Shown: positions 1 through 8,383 of the stretch, one piece after another
Position numbering within the stretch: position 1 is the first letter of the stretch
How the letters are laid out: every line of letters begins with the position of its first letter
Assembly: GCA_050303415.1 (NCBI GenBank)
Contig: JBNLBS010000015.1
Location: 31,057-95,056, forward strand
DNA from: JBNLBS01 sp050303415
GTDB lineage: Bacteria; Pseudomonadota; Gammaproteobacteria; Methylococcales; Methylomonadaceae
Reading direction: 5' to 3'
DNA length: 64,000 bases
The notes under the pieces: generated by a model
The model's database searches: none
Told to the model about the DNA's origin: nothing
What the model saw: the letters and a program-made list of their open reading frames with translations, nothing else
Program-made: the position numbers and the translations under genes

Positions 1-846
1 TTCCTGTTATTTGCTGTGGTGATGACGGGTTTCATCTATCCTATTCAAGGCTTTTGGAAATGGGGTGGTGGTTTTCTTGATGCAATGGGGTTTCTTGATT
101 TTGCCGGCTCCGGTGTCGTTCATATGTGTGGTGCCACAGCAGCTTTAACTGGTGTGCTGCTACTGGGTGCACGTAAAGGAAAATATGGAAGCAATGGTGA
201 AATTTACCCTATTCCCGGTTGTAATATGCCATTAGCGACACTGGGAACTTTTATTTTATGGTTAGGCTGGTTTGGTTTTAACGGCGGTTCAGAATTAAAA
301 ATATCTGATATTGGCGAAGCAAATTCAGTTGCCATGGTTTTTGTTAACACTAATGCGGCTGCCGCGGGTGGTGTAATAGCCGCTTTAATTACCTCCCATT
401 TCATGTTTGGTAAAGCTGACTTATCCATGGTGTTAAACGGTGCCTTGGCCGGCTTGGTTGCAATTACTGCAGAACCATTAACCCCTACTCTGTTAACAGC
501 TACACTGATTGGTGCTGTTGGCGGCACATTGGTGGTTTTTGCTATCGTCACCATGGACAAAATTAAAATCGATGATCCGGTCGGTGCGATTTCAGTTCAT
601 GGTGTAGTCGGTATGTGGGGACTGCTCGCAGTCTGTATATCAAACCCGGACGCAAAACTATCGGTTCAATTAATTGGTATCGCAACTATTTTTGGTTTTG
701 TTTTTGTTGCCAGCCTGCTGACTTGGTTTGTAATCAAAGCCATTATGGGAATTCGAGTGAGTGAGGATGATGAATATCACGGGGTTGACTATTCAGAATG
801 TGGCATAGAAGCGTATCCTGAATTTACTGACAGTAGTAAACTATAA
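1..846 (+). CDS. amt: Ammonium transporter (Amt family), 3' part
   Basis: The reading frame is open from the first base, so the gene begins before the window; about 281 C-terminal codons are present. Amt proteins are trimeric inner-membrane channels for ammonium/ammonia. The two pore histidines of the family are recognisable: one in the GSGVVHMCGA segment near the start of the fragment and one in GAISVHGVVGMWG. Several hydrophobic helices follow, and the cytoplasmic tail ends in EAYPEF, typical of Amt carboxyl tails that contact GlnK-type PII proteins. The glnK partner would be expected upstream, outside the window. A GTG at 16 is in frame but lies inside the gene and is not a start. The gene converges on cheB, with a shared hairpin terminator between them. 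Confidence 0.95.
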   Translation, partial: FLLFAVVMTGFIYPIQGFWKWGGGFLDAMGFLDFAGSGVVHMCGATAALTGVLLLGARKGKYGSNGEIYPIPGCNMPLATLGTFILWLGWFGFNGGSELKISDIGEANSVAMVFVNTNAAAAGGVIAALITSHFMFGKADLSMVLNGALAGLVAITAEPLTPTLLTATLIGAVGGTLVVFAIVTMDKIKIDDPVGAISVHGVVGMWGLLAVCISNPDAKLSVQLIGIATIFGFVFVASLLTWFVIKAIMGIRVSEDDEYHGVDYSECGIEAYPEFTDSSKL

Positions 847-863
847 ACTTAGTACCTGCCTGA

Positions 864-895
864 AAAAAACGCTGTTTTATAACAGCGTTTTTTTT
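864..895. terminator. Bidirectional intrinsic terminator between amt and cheB
   Basis: A perfect stem of acgctgtt (869-876) and aacagcgt (881-888) closes a four-base loop. It is flanked by an A run on the left and a T run on the right, so it can terminate both the rightward amt transcript and the leftward chemosensory operon. Confidence 0.85.
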
Positions 896-908
896 GTCCG
901 CTATAACA

Positions 909-1949
909 TCATTGATATTCCATTAGTCTCAAGACTTCTGCAGCAATATCCTTTACCGGCAGTATCTGATTAACCGCGCCTAAATCTATCGCAGCAGCCG
1001 GCATGCCAAAGACAATTGAACTGGCTTCATCCTGCACAATAGTCGTGCAGTTTTTCCGGTACATGGATAATAAACCTTGCGCACCATCACTGCCCATACC
1101 ACTTAAAATAATGCCGATAGCATTGCCATCGCATATATCCGCTACAGACTCCATTAGTGGTGTAGCCGAAGGCCTAAAGCCATTGATTGCATCTTCGGTA
1201 TTTAACTCAATTAAAAGCAGGTGTCCTTCTTTATTCACCAGGCAATGATGAAAATCCGGGGCAAAATAAACCGTTCTTGGTAATAGCTTCTCGCCGTGTT
1301 CAGCTATTTTAATATGCAGAGGACTATGATCATTTAACCAGGCAACCAGTCCTTCTAAAAACCCTGGGGAAATATGCTGGGCAACGACAATCGGCATAGC
1401 AAAATCTATCGGCAGGCTTGATAAAATTTGCTTTAACGCCTGTGGACCACCAGTGGAACTGCCTATGGCAATCACTTTGAATCGGCAGGTATTGTTTTTT
1501 CTAAGGCCATAGAAAGCTTGTTTCGGTGCCGTTTGGGGTCGGCGTTTAACCAATTTGATTTCTGACATGACCCTGATAGTATCGACAATTTCCTTTTGAA
1601 TGCTGGAAAAATCCGGGGCATTAATTGCACTAGGCTTCTCCAACACTGCTAATGCACCCTCATCTATTGCACGAAAACTGATTTGAAGTTCATCCTCAAC
1701 ATTCGAACTAATCACAACAATTGGCTTTGGCCTGGTAGACATAATTTCTTTAATGGTGGATATGCCATCCATCACCGGCATACGAATATCCATAGTCAGC
1801 AGATCAGGATTCAGCTGGCTGGCCATCTCAACTGCCTCTATTCCGGTTCTGGCTCGGCCTATAACTTTCATATCCGGTTCATTGTCAAATATGGCTCTTA
1901 ACAACATGGCAGTAACATCTGAGTCTTCGACGATTAAAATTCTGATCAT
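909..1949 (-). CDS. cheB: Chemotaxis response regulator protein-glutamate methylesterase (CheB/WspF type)
   Basis: This 346-residue protein has a receiver domain (about 1-120, phospho-acceptor D54 in LLTMDIRMP) and a C-terminal CheB methylesterase domain (about 155-345). The esterase triad is visible as S165 in GSSTGGPQ, H192 in AQHISPGF and D288 in GMGSDGAQG. CheB removes methyl groups from receptor glutamates and thereby resets receptor signalling; phosphorylation by CheA activates it. It is the last gene of a seven-gene leftward operon, 11 bp downstream of the CheA-type gene. In Wsp systems the equivalent protein is WspF. Length and all key residues look intact. Confidence 0.95.
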   Translation of the reverse strand: MIRILIVEDSDVTAMLLRAIFDNEPDMKVIGRARTGIEAVEMASQLNPDLLTMDIRMPVMDGISTIKEIMSTRPKPIVVISSNVEDELQISFRAIDEGALAVLEKPSAINAPDFSSIQKEIVDTIRVMSEIKLVKRRPQTAPKQAFYGLRKNNTCRFKVIAIGSSTGGPQALKQILSSLPIDFAMPIVVAQHISPGFLEGLVAWLNDHSPLHIKIAEHGEKLLPRTVYFAPDFHHCLVNKEGHLLLIELNTEDAINGFRPSATPLMESVADICDGNAIGIILSGMGSDGAQGLLSMYRKNCTTIVQDEASSIVFGMPAAAIDLGAVNQILPVKDIAAEVLRLMEYQ

Positions 1950-1960
1950 TACATTATCTT

Positions 1961-4159
1961 TTATAAAAGCTGCTCAATAATGTTAAGCAACAGATCTGAT
2001 TTAAAGGAACCTTTGGTTACGTAAGCATCTGCGCCAACCTGAATTCCTCTGCGCTTATCTTCATCGCTATCTAATGAAGTTACTATTATTACGGGCATAT
2101 TTTGCATTTCTGCATGGTTTTTGATTTTTTCCACTAATTCAAAGCCGCTCATTAACGGCATTTCAACATCGGTTATCACCAGATCAAAAGACTCATTTTG
2201 CAGGATTTCCCAGGCATTCAATCCATTCACTGCGATTGAAACCTGAAACCCTGCATTCTGTAGAATATTTTTCACCAATGTTCGGGTCGTACCGGAATCA
2301 TCAGCAAAAAGAATTTTAGCCGCTACGGTTTCATGACCCTCCTTAACCATCGGAATTGCCGCTTGCATCTTCGTAGATGAAGCAATCAAACCAATACTGT
2401 TGAGTACGATAACAAGTTCTCCATTTCCCATTAAGGCCGCACCAATACTATTTTCAACATTGACCAAAGGATAACAGAAAGGTTTTACGATAAACTCCCT
2501 TTCACCCTCAATTTCATCAACAATAAAAGCGACTTTTCTGTCACCATCTGATAATAAAATAACCGCTAATTCATCATTATCCTGCGGCGGCTTAGGCGAC
2601 AAATGCAAAAACTGTGCTAATGAATACAAAGGTACAGGTTCATCCCCAACAACAATATTCTGTTGGCCGGACAGCAGCAAAACATCATCGAATGAACAGT
2701 TCATCACACTATCAATAGCAATATTCTGGATGACATAATGTTTGTCGGATACTTTAAACAAAACTCCATGCTCATTACTCAATGAAACCGGCAACATCAT
2801 GGTAAATGTACAACCTTGCCCCTGAATGCTTTCAACCTGAATACTGGCATTAATTTTTCTTAGATTGGTACGCACCACATCCAGCCCGACACCTCGCCCG
2901 GAAATTTCTGAAATAATTTCTGCAGAAGAAAATCCTGGTTTGAAAATCAGTTGAATCACCTCATCATCAGAGAGGTTTTGTACATCGTCTTGATCGATCA
3001 GCTTTAGCTCGAATGCTTTTTCCTTAATTTTAATCAGATCAAGCCCGATCCCATCATCGCAGACCGAAATCAACAACATATCGCCCTGTTTTCTCACCTC
3101 AATAACAATTTGCGCTTGTAAACTTTTTTTAAACAGCTGCCGTTCTTCAGGTGTTTCAATGCCATGAGCTACGGCATTGGTCACAATATGTACAAGTGGG
3201 TCAAAAATAGTCTGGAAGAGGTTACGGTCTATTTCAATGTCACCGCCATGAATAATAAAACTGACCTGCTTATTCTGTCTTGCCGCCAAGTCACGGATGA
3301 TACGATTCAAAGGATTTAATAAGATTGAAAAGGATAACAGCCTCATGGCATGGGCATTATTCTGAACCGCTTGCGAAATAAGGTTAAACCGGCTGTTAGT
3401 CTGCCGCATATTGTTATAAAGCGATAAAGTCTGCTCAGAAAGCAAGGACAGTTGATTGCCCCGAATCAGTAGCTCTCCCTTTATTTCATTATCAAAACCA
3501 GTCGGTAAGAGATTGACCTGCTTTGCCAGCTCGGAAGACAAACTATCCACCTGTTTAAACAAATGAAGCATATCCTGAGTATATTGAATAAACTCCAGCT
3601 TTGTAGTTTGTACATCTTCGGCCAGTACCGTTAATTGATTAACCTGTTCGGGGGAAACGACATAATGTTCTTCAACACTGTGGCCGCTACCGCTATCCTG
3701 AGGTTGGTTTTTGTTGTTTTCAACAACTGTTTCTCTAGTCGAGAAGGGCGAATCAAGATCAATTAGACCTTTACTGGCATAAATTTTTTCCAGCTCAGTC
3801 AACAGCTCGAAATATCGTCCCTTATCCTTTTCTTCAACCAAATCCTGAATACAATCCAGAGTAGACATAATCTTGCTGACCAATACAGGGCTGATCTGCA
3901 TCTGACCTTTATTCAACAGAGAAAGTATGGATTCCAGATAATGGGCAAGATCGACTATCTTATCCAGGCCTACACTGCGTGCCGCACCTTTTAAGCTATG
4001 TGCGGCTCGAAAAATTTCATCAACCGCCGGCTGATTATCCGATGTAATGCCGGTTTTCTCCAGCAACAATAAACCATCAGTCATCACTCGAATATGCTCT
4101 TTCAATTCAGACTTGAAAACCGTTAATAATTGCTGCTGCAGTTCGGGATCCAGAACCAT
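1961..4159 (-). CDS. CheA-type hybrid histidine kinase with C-terminal receiver (WspE-like)
   Basis: The 732-residue protein shows the order Hpt, linker, CheA kinase, CheW-like, receiver. The Hpt phospho-histidine is H54 in AAHSLKGAARS. The ATP-binding core carries an N box (ITNAVAHGIE) and the G boxes (CDDGIGLD, GRGVGLDVV). A CheW/P5 domain covers about 465-600, and the receiver begins near residue 615 with D664 in ITDVEMPLMSG. No obvious CheY-binding P2 domain is present between Hpt and kinase. A CheA-REC fusion is characteristic of WspE/FrzE-type alternative-function chemosensory systems rather than classical flagellar chemotaxis. It would receive signals from the globin-MCP through the two CheW proteins and phosphorylate CheB and its own receiver. 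Confidence 0.93.
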   Translation of the reverse strand: MVLDPELQQQLLTVFKSELKEHIRVMTDGLLLLEKTGITSDNQPAVDEIFRAAHSLKGAARSVGLDKIVDLAHYLESILSLLNKGQMQISPVLVSKIMSTLDCIQDLVEEKDKGRYFELLTELEKIYASKGLIDLDSPFSTRETVVENNKNQPQDSGSGHSVEEHYVVSPEQVNQLTVLAEDVQTTKLEFIQYTQDMLHLFKQVDSLSSELAKQVNLLPTGFDNEIKGELLIRGNQLSLLSEQTLSLYNNMRQTNSRFNLISQAVQNNAHAMRLLSFSILLNPLNRIIRDLAARQNKQVSFIIHGGDIEIDRNLFQTIFDPLVHIVTNAVAHGIETPEERQLFKKSLQAQIVIEVRKQGDMLLISVCDDGIGLDLIKIKEKAFELKLIDQDDVQNLSDDEVIQLIFKPGFSSAEIISEISGRGVGLDVVRTNLRKINASIQVESIQGQGCTFTMMLPVSLSNEHGVLFKVSDKHYVIQNIAIDSVMNCSFDDVLLLSGQQNIVVGDEPVPLYSLAQFLHLSPKPPQDNDELAVILLSDGDRKVAFIVDEIEGEREFIVKPFCYPLVNVENSIGAALMGNGELVIVLNSIGLIASSTKMQAAIPMVKEGHETVAAKILFADDSGTTRTLVKNILQNAGFQVSIAVNGLNAWEILQNESFDLVITDVEMPLMSGFELVEKIKNHAEMQNMPVIIVTSLDSDEDKRRGIQVGADAYVTKGSFKSDLLLNIIEQLL

Positions 4160-4215
4160 ATCAAACGAGCCAAATCATATTACAAATGAACGGTACAAAA
4201 TCCAAAAAAACATAA

Positions 4216-5757
4216 TTATGCTTTATAAACACTAATACTTGCTTTTAACTGTTCGGAAACTTTGCTCAACTCCTCGGTAACCGTTTTAGTTTGATTGGTT
4301 GCATCAACAAACTGGGCGGTGACACTATTGATCTGATTCATTGCCACAGCGACCTGAGAAATTCCAGCACCTTCCTGACGAATCGCAGCAACAATCTGCT
4401 GGCTGGCAATAACGGCATCATGAATAACTGAATTTAAATGCTCCATCGTCTCACCGGTCTGTTTAACCAGGTATTCCCCTCTATCCACCCCTTTTGTACC
4501 TTGTTCAGTCGCCATAACTGCACGTTCACTGGCCTGTTGAATATCACTTAAAATTCTCTGTATCTGCTCGGTAGATTGCTGGGACTGCTCTGCCAAATCT
4601 CTTACTTCTGATGCAACTATGGCAAAACCTTTCCCGGCCTCTCCGGCTTTAGCAGCCTCTATAGAAGCATTTAATGCCAGCATTTTAGAGTTTTGCGCCA
4701 GATTTGAAACGACATTGATAATATTACCAATTTGCTGAGTTTTGTCACTCAATGTCATAATCGTCTGAGCGATGCTATTAACCCGGTCCCGTATATCATT
4801 CATCGCATCAATCACTTGCGCAACTGCTTCAATACCCTGCTCGCCTTCATGACCAATTTTATCGGCTGCCTCCCCCAAGGTTTGTGCTTTCATTTGCGTT
4901 TGCTGGGTAGTTGCCTTAATCTCTTCCAGGGTAGTCGTGGTTTCATTAACCGCTGACGCTTGTTGACTGGCTCCTGATGACTGGGCGGAAACATTACCAT
5001 TTAGCTGATCAAGCATAAAAATCATGGCATCGCTGGCCGAAAAAATCTGCTCTGTCATTTCTGATAAACTGTTTATCATCGAATTGATATAATTACCTAA
5101 TGACGCCAGATCATCCTCGCCTGATACCTCTATTTGTTCAGTTAAATCACCTTTCGCCACCTTGGCTATAATTTGTTTATAAAGTGCAACTTTCGATTCT
5201 ATCTCTTCTTTGGACAAACTCACCTGATTAATATCGTCAATCAACCCTGCAATATAGGTATCAATAGCCAATTGCGAATCAACAGATAAAATTTTATTCA
5301 ATGCCTGCTGTGTTTTTAAAAACGTGGTCGGACTAAACCAATATTTACGTAAAAGAAGCGGACTAATAATATTGATGTACTGACTGTAGCCTCCCAGATA
5401 CCAACGTGGCGTCAGGCCAATCTGTTTGTGTACTATGCCTATTCGCAAACGCCGGTTAAAATAGGCCTCATCATAACAGCCGTCAAACAACTCCAATAAA
5501 TACTGCTTCTGTGAGTATTTGAGTCGGTCTATATTCGAACCGGCTGTGTCTATCAGCGTCATCAGTTCGGGATAGAGCTGGATATTGTTATAAAATTGCT
5601 CAACAATAAAATCCGCTTTTTTTTCCATCAGCGGCTTTACCTTCTTTAATAATCGGGCATCTTCATCGGTAAAATTGACATATTGCAGGCGTACTTGACG
5701 TTCCTCTTGTGAAATTCTCATCAACTCCGGTAAGGAAGCATTATTTTTTTCCATCAT
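4216..5757 (-). CDS. Soluble methyl-accepting protein with globin-type sensor domain
   Basis: This protein of about 513 residues has no transmembrane segment. Residues about 10-175 resemble the globin-coupled sensor domain of HemAT-type aerotaxis receptors; the stretch RIGIVHKQIGLTPRWYLGGY carries the putative proximal haem histidine (H116 counted from the longer start). A HAMP-like segment (AKGDLTEQIEV) follows, then the long MCP signalling coiled coil with the conserved hairpin tip ALNASIEAAKAGEAGKGFAI. It should sense oxygen, or another haem ligand, in the cytoplasm and signal through CheW to the CheA-REC kinase. Start: the ATG at 5757 has an AGGTG five bases upstream; an in-frame ATG at 5775 has a weaker site and adds six residues. 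Haem binding itself is inferred from the motif. Confidence 0.9.
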   Translation of the reverse strand: MMEKNNASLPELMRISQEERQVRLQYVNFTDEDARLLKKVKPLMEKKADFIVEQFYNNIQLYPELMTLIDTAGSNIDRLKYSQKQYLLELFDGCYDEAYFNRRLRIGIVHKQIGLTPRWYLGGYSQYINIISPLLLRKYWFSPTTFLKTQQALNKILSVDSQLAIDTYIAGLIDDINQVSLSKEEIESKVALYKQIIAKVAKGDLTEQIEVSGEDDLASLGNYINSMINSLSEMTEQIFSASDAMIFMLDQLNGNVSAQSSGASQQASAVNETTTTLEEIKATTQQTQMKAQTLGEAADKIGHEGEQGIEAVAQVIDAMNDIRDRVNSIAQTIMTLSDKTQQIGNIINVVSNLAQNSKMLALNASIEAAKAGEAGKGFAIVASEVRDLAEQSQQSTEQIQRILSDIQQASERAVMATEQGTKGVDRGEYLVKQTGETMEHLNSVIHDAVIASQQIVAAIRQEGAGISQVAVAMNQINSVTAQFVDATNQTKTVTEELSKVSEQLKASISVYKA

Positions 5758-5803
5758 AAAAACACCTGTATTCATATAGACTACTTTCTAACTTTAAAAC
5801 GAG

Positions 5804-6343
5804 TTAAGCAACAACCAGTCGAGTGTCGGTTAAAATTGCATCAATATTGATTAATGTCGTGGAACAAAGGTGCACGCCTAAAATATAATCGGGGTTTAAC
5901 AACTTTGCCTTTGCATTATAGTTATTTAAGCCGGATACGTTAAACGGCACATAATTCTTAATATCACCGACTAATAAGCCGACTATTTTTTTTCCGCTGC
6001 CGACTACAATTATCCTATTTAATGACGTTAGTTCCTCATGCACCAGCCCGGTAAACAAATAACGGCTGTCCAATACGGTCAGGATCTTACCTTGCCAACG
6101 TATGACACCGGCAATAAAATCGGGAGTACAGGGCACTTCAGTTAATTGTTCAGCATAAAGTACTTTTTCCAGCATATAAGTCGGTATGCCATAAAGCTGT
6201 CCGGGATCTAATTCAAACTGCAGATATTCTTGATTGTCTGCTGACAACTCCGCCTCAGTACACTGAACCTGTGCCAGTTTTTTGGCCCGAGTGGTTAAAA
6301 CAGGATCATCCGGCAATAAACGATGAGCTAATGGTATCGACAT
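5804..6343 (-). CDS. cheW: CheW-type coupling protein
   Basis: A 179-residue protein with a single CheW domain occupying about residues 40-179 (QFELDPGQLYGIPTYMLEKVL, then GVIRWQGKILTVLD), preceded by a roughly 38-residue extension. CheW proteins are SH3-like adaptors that link MCP tips to the P5 domain of CheA. It lies between the CheR-TPR and MCP genes, matching the two-CheW layout of Wsp-like operons (WspB/WspD). Nothing in the sequence tells which of the two CheW proteins couples the kinase. Confidence 0.9.
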   Translation of the reverse strand: MSIPLAHRLLPDDPVLTTRAKKLAQVQCTEAELSADNQEYLQFELDPGQLYGIPTYMLEKVLYAEQLTEVPCTPDFIAGVIRWQGKILTVLDSRYLFTGLVHEELTSLNRIIVVGSGKKIVGLLVGDIKNYVPFNVSGLNNYNAKAKLLNPDYILGVHLCSTTLINIDAILTDTRLVVA

Positions 6344-6381
6344 AACAACCTTTTGTTTTTAAAAAGTAACATACTTCAGAA

Positions 6382-7848
6382 TTACCTTTGTTGGTGAACT
6401 AAAAGTTCATTCTTCAGCATTTCAGCAAAACCGGCATAGGTTAATGAAAAGACATTGTGCACAGGTCGGCTTGGATTACCCTGCTGGGCCAATTTTAAGG
6501 CATTTTTAATGTATTTCATGGCTTGCTGGTTATCACCTTTATACAACATAATTTGCCCAAGTTGATAATGCGCTTCCATAAATTCCGCATTTAAAAAAAT
6601 CGTTTTCTTTAATGCTGCTTCGGCATCATTATGAGCACCTTGCTGTAGCTCGATAATGCCAAGCAACAAATAACTGTGTGGTTCAAGCGGATCAAGCTGA
6701 ATACTTTTCTCACAAGCACGTTTGGCTTCTTTTAATCGCCCCAGATTAAGCAAAGCTTTAGCCTGAAATTGAAACACCTCCGAATCATCTGGAGACTCAA
6801 CCCGGAGTTGTTCGCAAGTCGCCAAAACCTGCTCCCAGTTTCCGGTTTGTAACGCCAAAATAATATTCTGTTTATTCTGATTTAAATCGTTTGTATCACT
6901 CTGACCGGAACTTTTGCCTGCAGGTTTGATAGTTTCCGGAGTTAAATACGTATGTTGTTTCGTTGCAGGCGCCGAATCAGGCAAAAGAGAGCTGGCTTTA
7001 AAGAAATGTACATCACCAAAGATCTCCAGTTTCAAAGGCGCATTGGGAAAGTTTACCGGGTCGGTTGCCGACAGCATTAAAATTCCATCCTTGGCTAAGG
7101 CCTGAGAAAACTTACGACAGGCATGTTCGATAACATCCTGATTAAAATAAATGAAGACATTACGGCAAAGAATCAAATCGACGTTATAAGTTCCATTCAT
7201 AATGGACGGATAACTATTATCAATCAGATTTAAATAATAAAACTGAACTTTCTTTCGTATTTCAGGCATTACTTGAAAACAATTATTATCGATTCGTTCA
7301 AAATAACCGCTGGTTTCAATAAACTCTTCTTCAGTACGTATCGACCATTTGTTATATTTTGCCTCCAGTGCACAAGCTAATGCCGAGCGACTAACATCTG
7401 TGCCAACCAACTGTAGATTCCACGAGGTAAAATCATCTAACAACTGATGTAATAGAATACAGACACTATAAATCTCCTGACCTCTAGAGCAACCGGCACT
7501 CCATATCCGAATACTCTTGTCACCCAATTGCCGTTTACGCTCAATCAAATCCGGCAGAAATTTATCCCGCAAAAATTCATTTTGTTTTTCATCTCGAAAA
7601 AAATAACTTTCATCGACCACAATATCTTTTATAAAACAAACCAGCTCACTTGAATCGGTCCCTGTAGTGATATTTGCCAAGAACTTGGCGGGACTGGTAT
7701 AAGAAAATTTTTTACAACAATTAATTACCGCTTGTTTTAATGATTCTATTTGATGACTATGAACTTTGATGCCAAAACGGGTATTAAGAAAATGAATATA
7801 ATTATTAATGAGTTGGCTATCCCATTCGTTAACATTAACCGTAGTCAT
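6382..7848 (-). CDS. CheR-type methyltransferase with C-terminal TPR repeats (WspC-like)
   Basis: The 488-residue protein has a CheR N-terminal helical domain (about 10-70) and a SAM-dependent methyltransferase domain (about 75-285) with VDESYFFRD, the SAM loop SAGCSRGQEIYS and ILCRNVFIYF. Residues about 325-465 contain three to four TPR-like repeats (LLNLGRLKEAKRACEKSIQLDP and following). CheR methylates receptor glutamates; TPR tails are typical of WspC and related alternative chemosensory systems. Its start overlaps the stop of the upstream CheW gene by 4 bp (ATGA), which indicates translational coupling. The TPRs may dock a partner of the pathway. Confidence 0.93.
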   Translation of the reverse strand: MTTVNVNEWDSQLINNYIHFLNTRFGIKVHSHQIESLKQAVINCCKKFSYTSPAKFLANITTGTDSSELVCFIKDIVVDESYFFRDEKQNEFLRDKFLPDLIERKRQLGDKSIRIWSAGCSRGQEIYSVCILLHQLLDDFTSWNLQLVGTDVSRSALACALEAKYNKWSIRTEEEFIETSGYFERIDNNCFQVMPEIRKKVQFYYLNLIDNSYPSIMNGTYNVDLILCRNVFIYFNQDVIEHACRKFSQALAKDGILMLSATDPVNFPNAPLKLEIFGDVHFFKASSLLPDSAPATKQHTYLTPETIKPAGKSSGQSDTNDLNQNKQNIILALQTGNWEQVLATCEQLRVESPDDSEVFQFQAKALLNLGRLKEAKRACEKSIQLDPLEPHSYLLLGIIELQQGAHNDAEAALKKTIFLNAEFMEAHYQLGQIMLYKGDNQQAMKYIKNALKLAQQGNPSRPVHNVFSLTYAGFAEMLKNELLVHQQR

Positions 7849-8378
7849 CGCTTAGCCAATATATCCTGTAGGGCTTGCCGAATTTCTTCCGGTGATTGTC
7901 CCTTCACAAAAGACAAGCTGGTTAACCATAATGCTTCGGTATTCAATATTAAGCCGCTTTGGTCCGGTAGATTCAATAACCCGGTAAATGGCAATTGTTT
8001 GTGTTTAAATTCGGAATTCATCTGTACATTTTCACCCTCGACATGAGTGATAGCGCCGATACTTGAAACAACTATTCCAATCTGGCGCCCCCCATCTTCG
8101 GTCTTGCACACTACCATGGGGGTTTCTATGGTATAGGATGGTTCTTGTATCTGTCCCAGTCGTAACAGTAAATCAATCACGGGTACGGCTACGCCCTGAT
8201 AATTCATTACGCCTGCTAAATAATCCGGGGCATCAGGTATAGGCTGTAAGGCAATTAGAGAAAAGACTTTATCGACAAATTCAAGCGCCACAAAACAGCG
8301 CAGATCGCCCGCATCGATTGCCAGATAGTCACCCGCCTGGTTATTATGCTGATTTAATGAACTAAACGTTATCTGCAT
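7845..8378 (-). CDS. cheW: CheW-type coupling protein (second copy)
   Basis: A 177-residue protein with a CheW fold: LRCFVALEFVDKVFSLIALQPIPDAPDYLAGVMNYQG is the diagnostic N-terminal half, and PVIDLLLRLGQ and IGIVVSSIGAITHV continue it. A short tail of about 35 residues follows (SPEEIRQALQDILAKR). It is only distantly like the other CheW in this operon, so the two are probably not functionally equivalent. It sits 5 bp downstream of the hybrid kinase gene and overlaps the CheR-TPR start by 4 bp. Confidence 0.88.
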   Translation of the reverse strand: MQITFSSLNQHNNQAGDYLAIDAGDLRCFVALEFVDKVFSLIALQPIPDAPDYLAGVMNYQGVAVPVIDLLLRLGQIQEPSYTIETPMVVCKTEDGGRQIGIVVSSIGAITHVEGENVQMNSEFKHKQLPFTGLLNLPDQSGLILNTEALWLTSLSFVKGQSPEEIRQALQDILAKR

Positions 8379-8383
8379 TGACT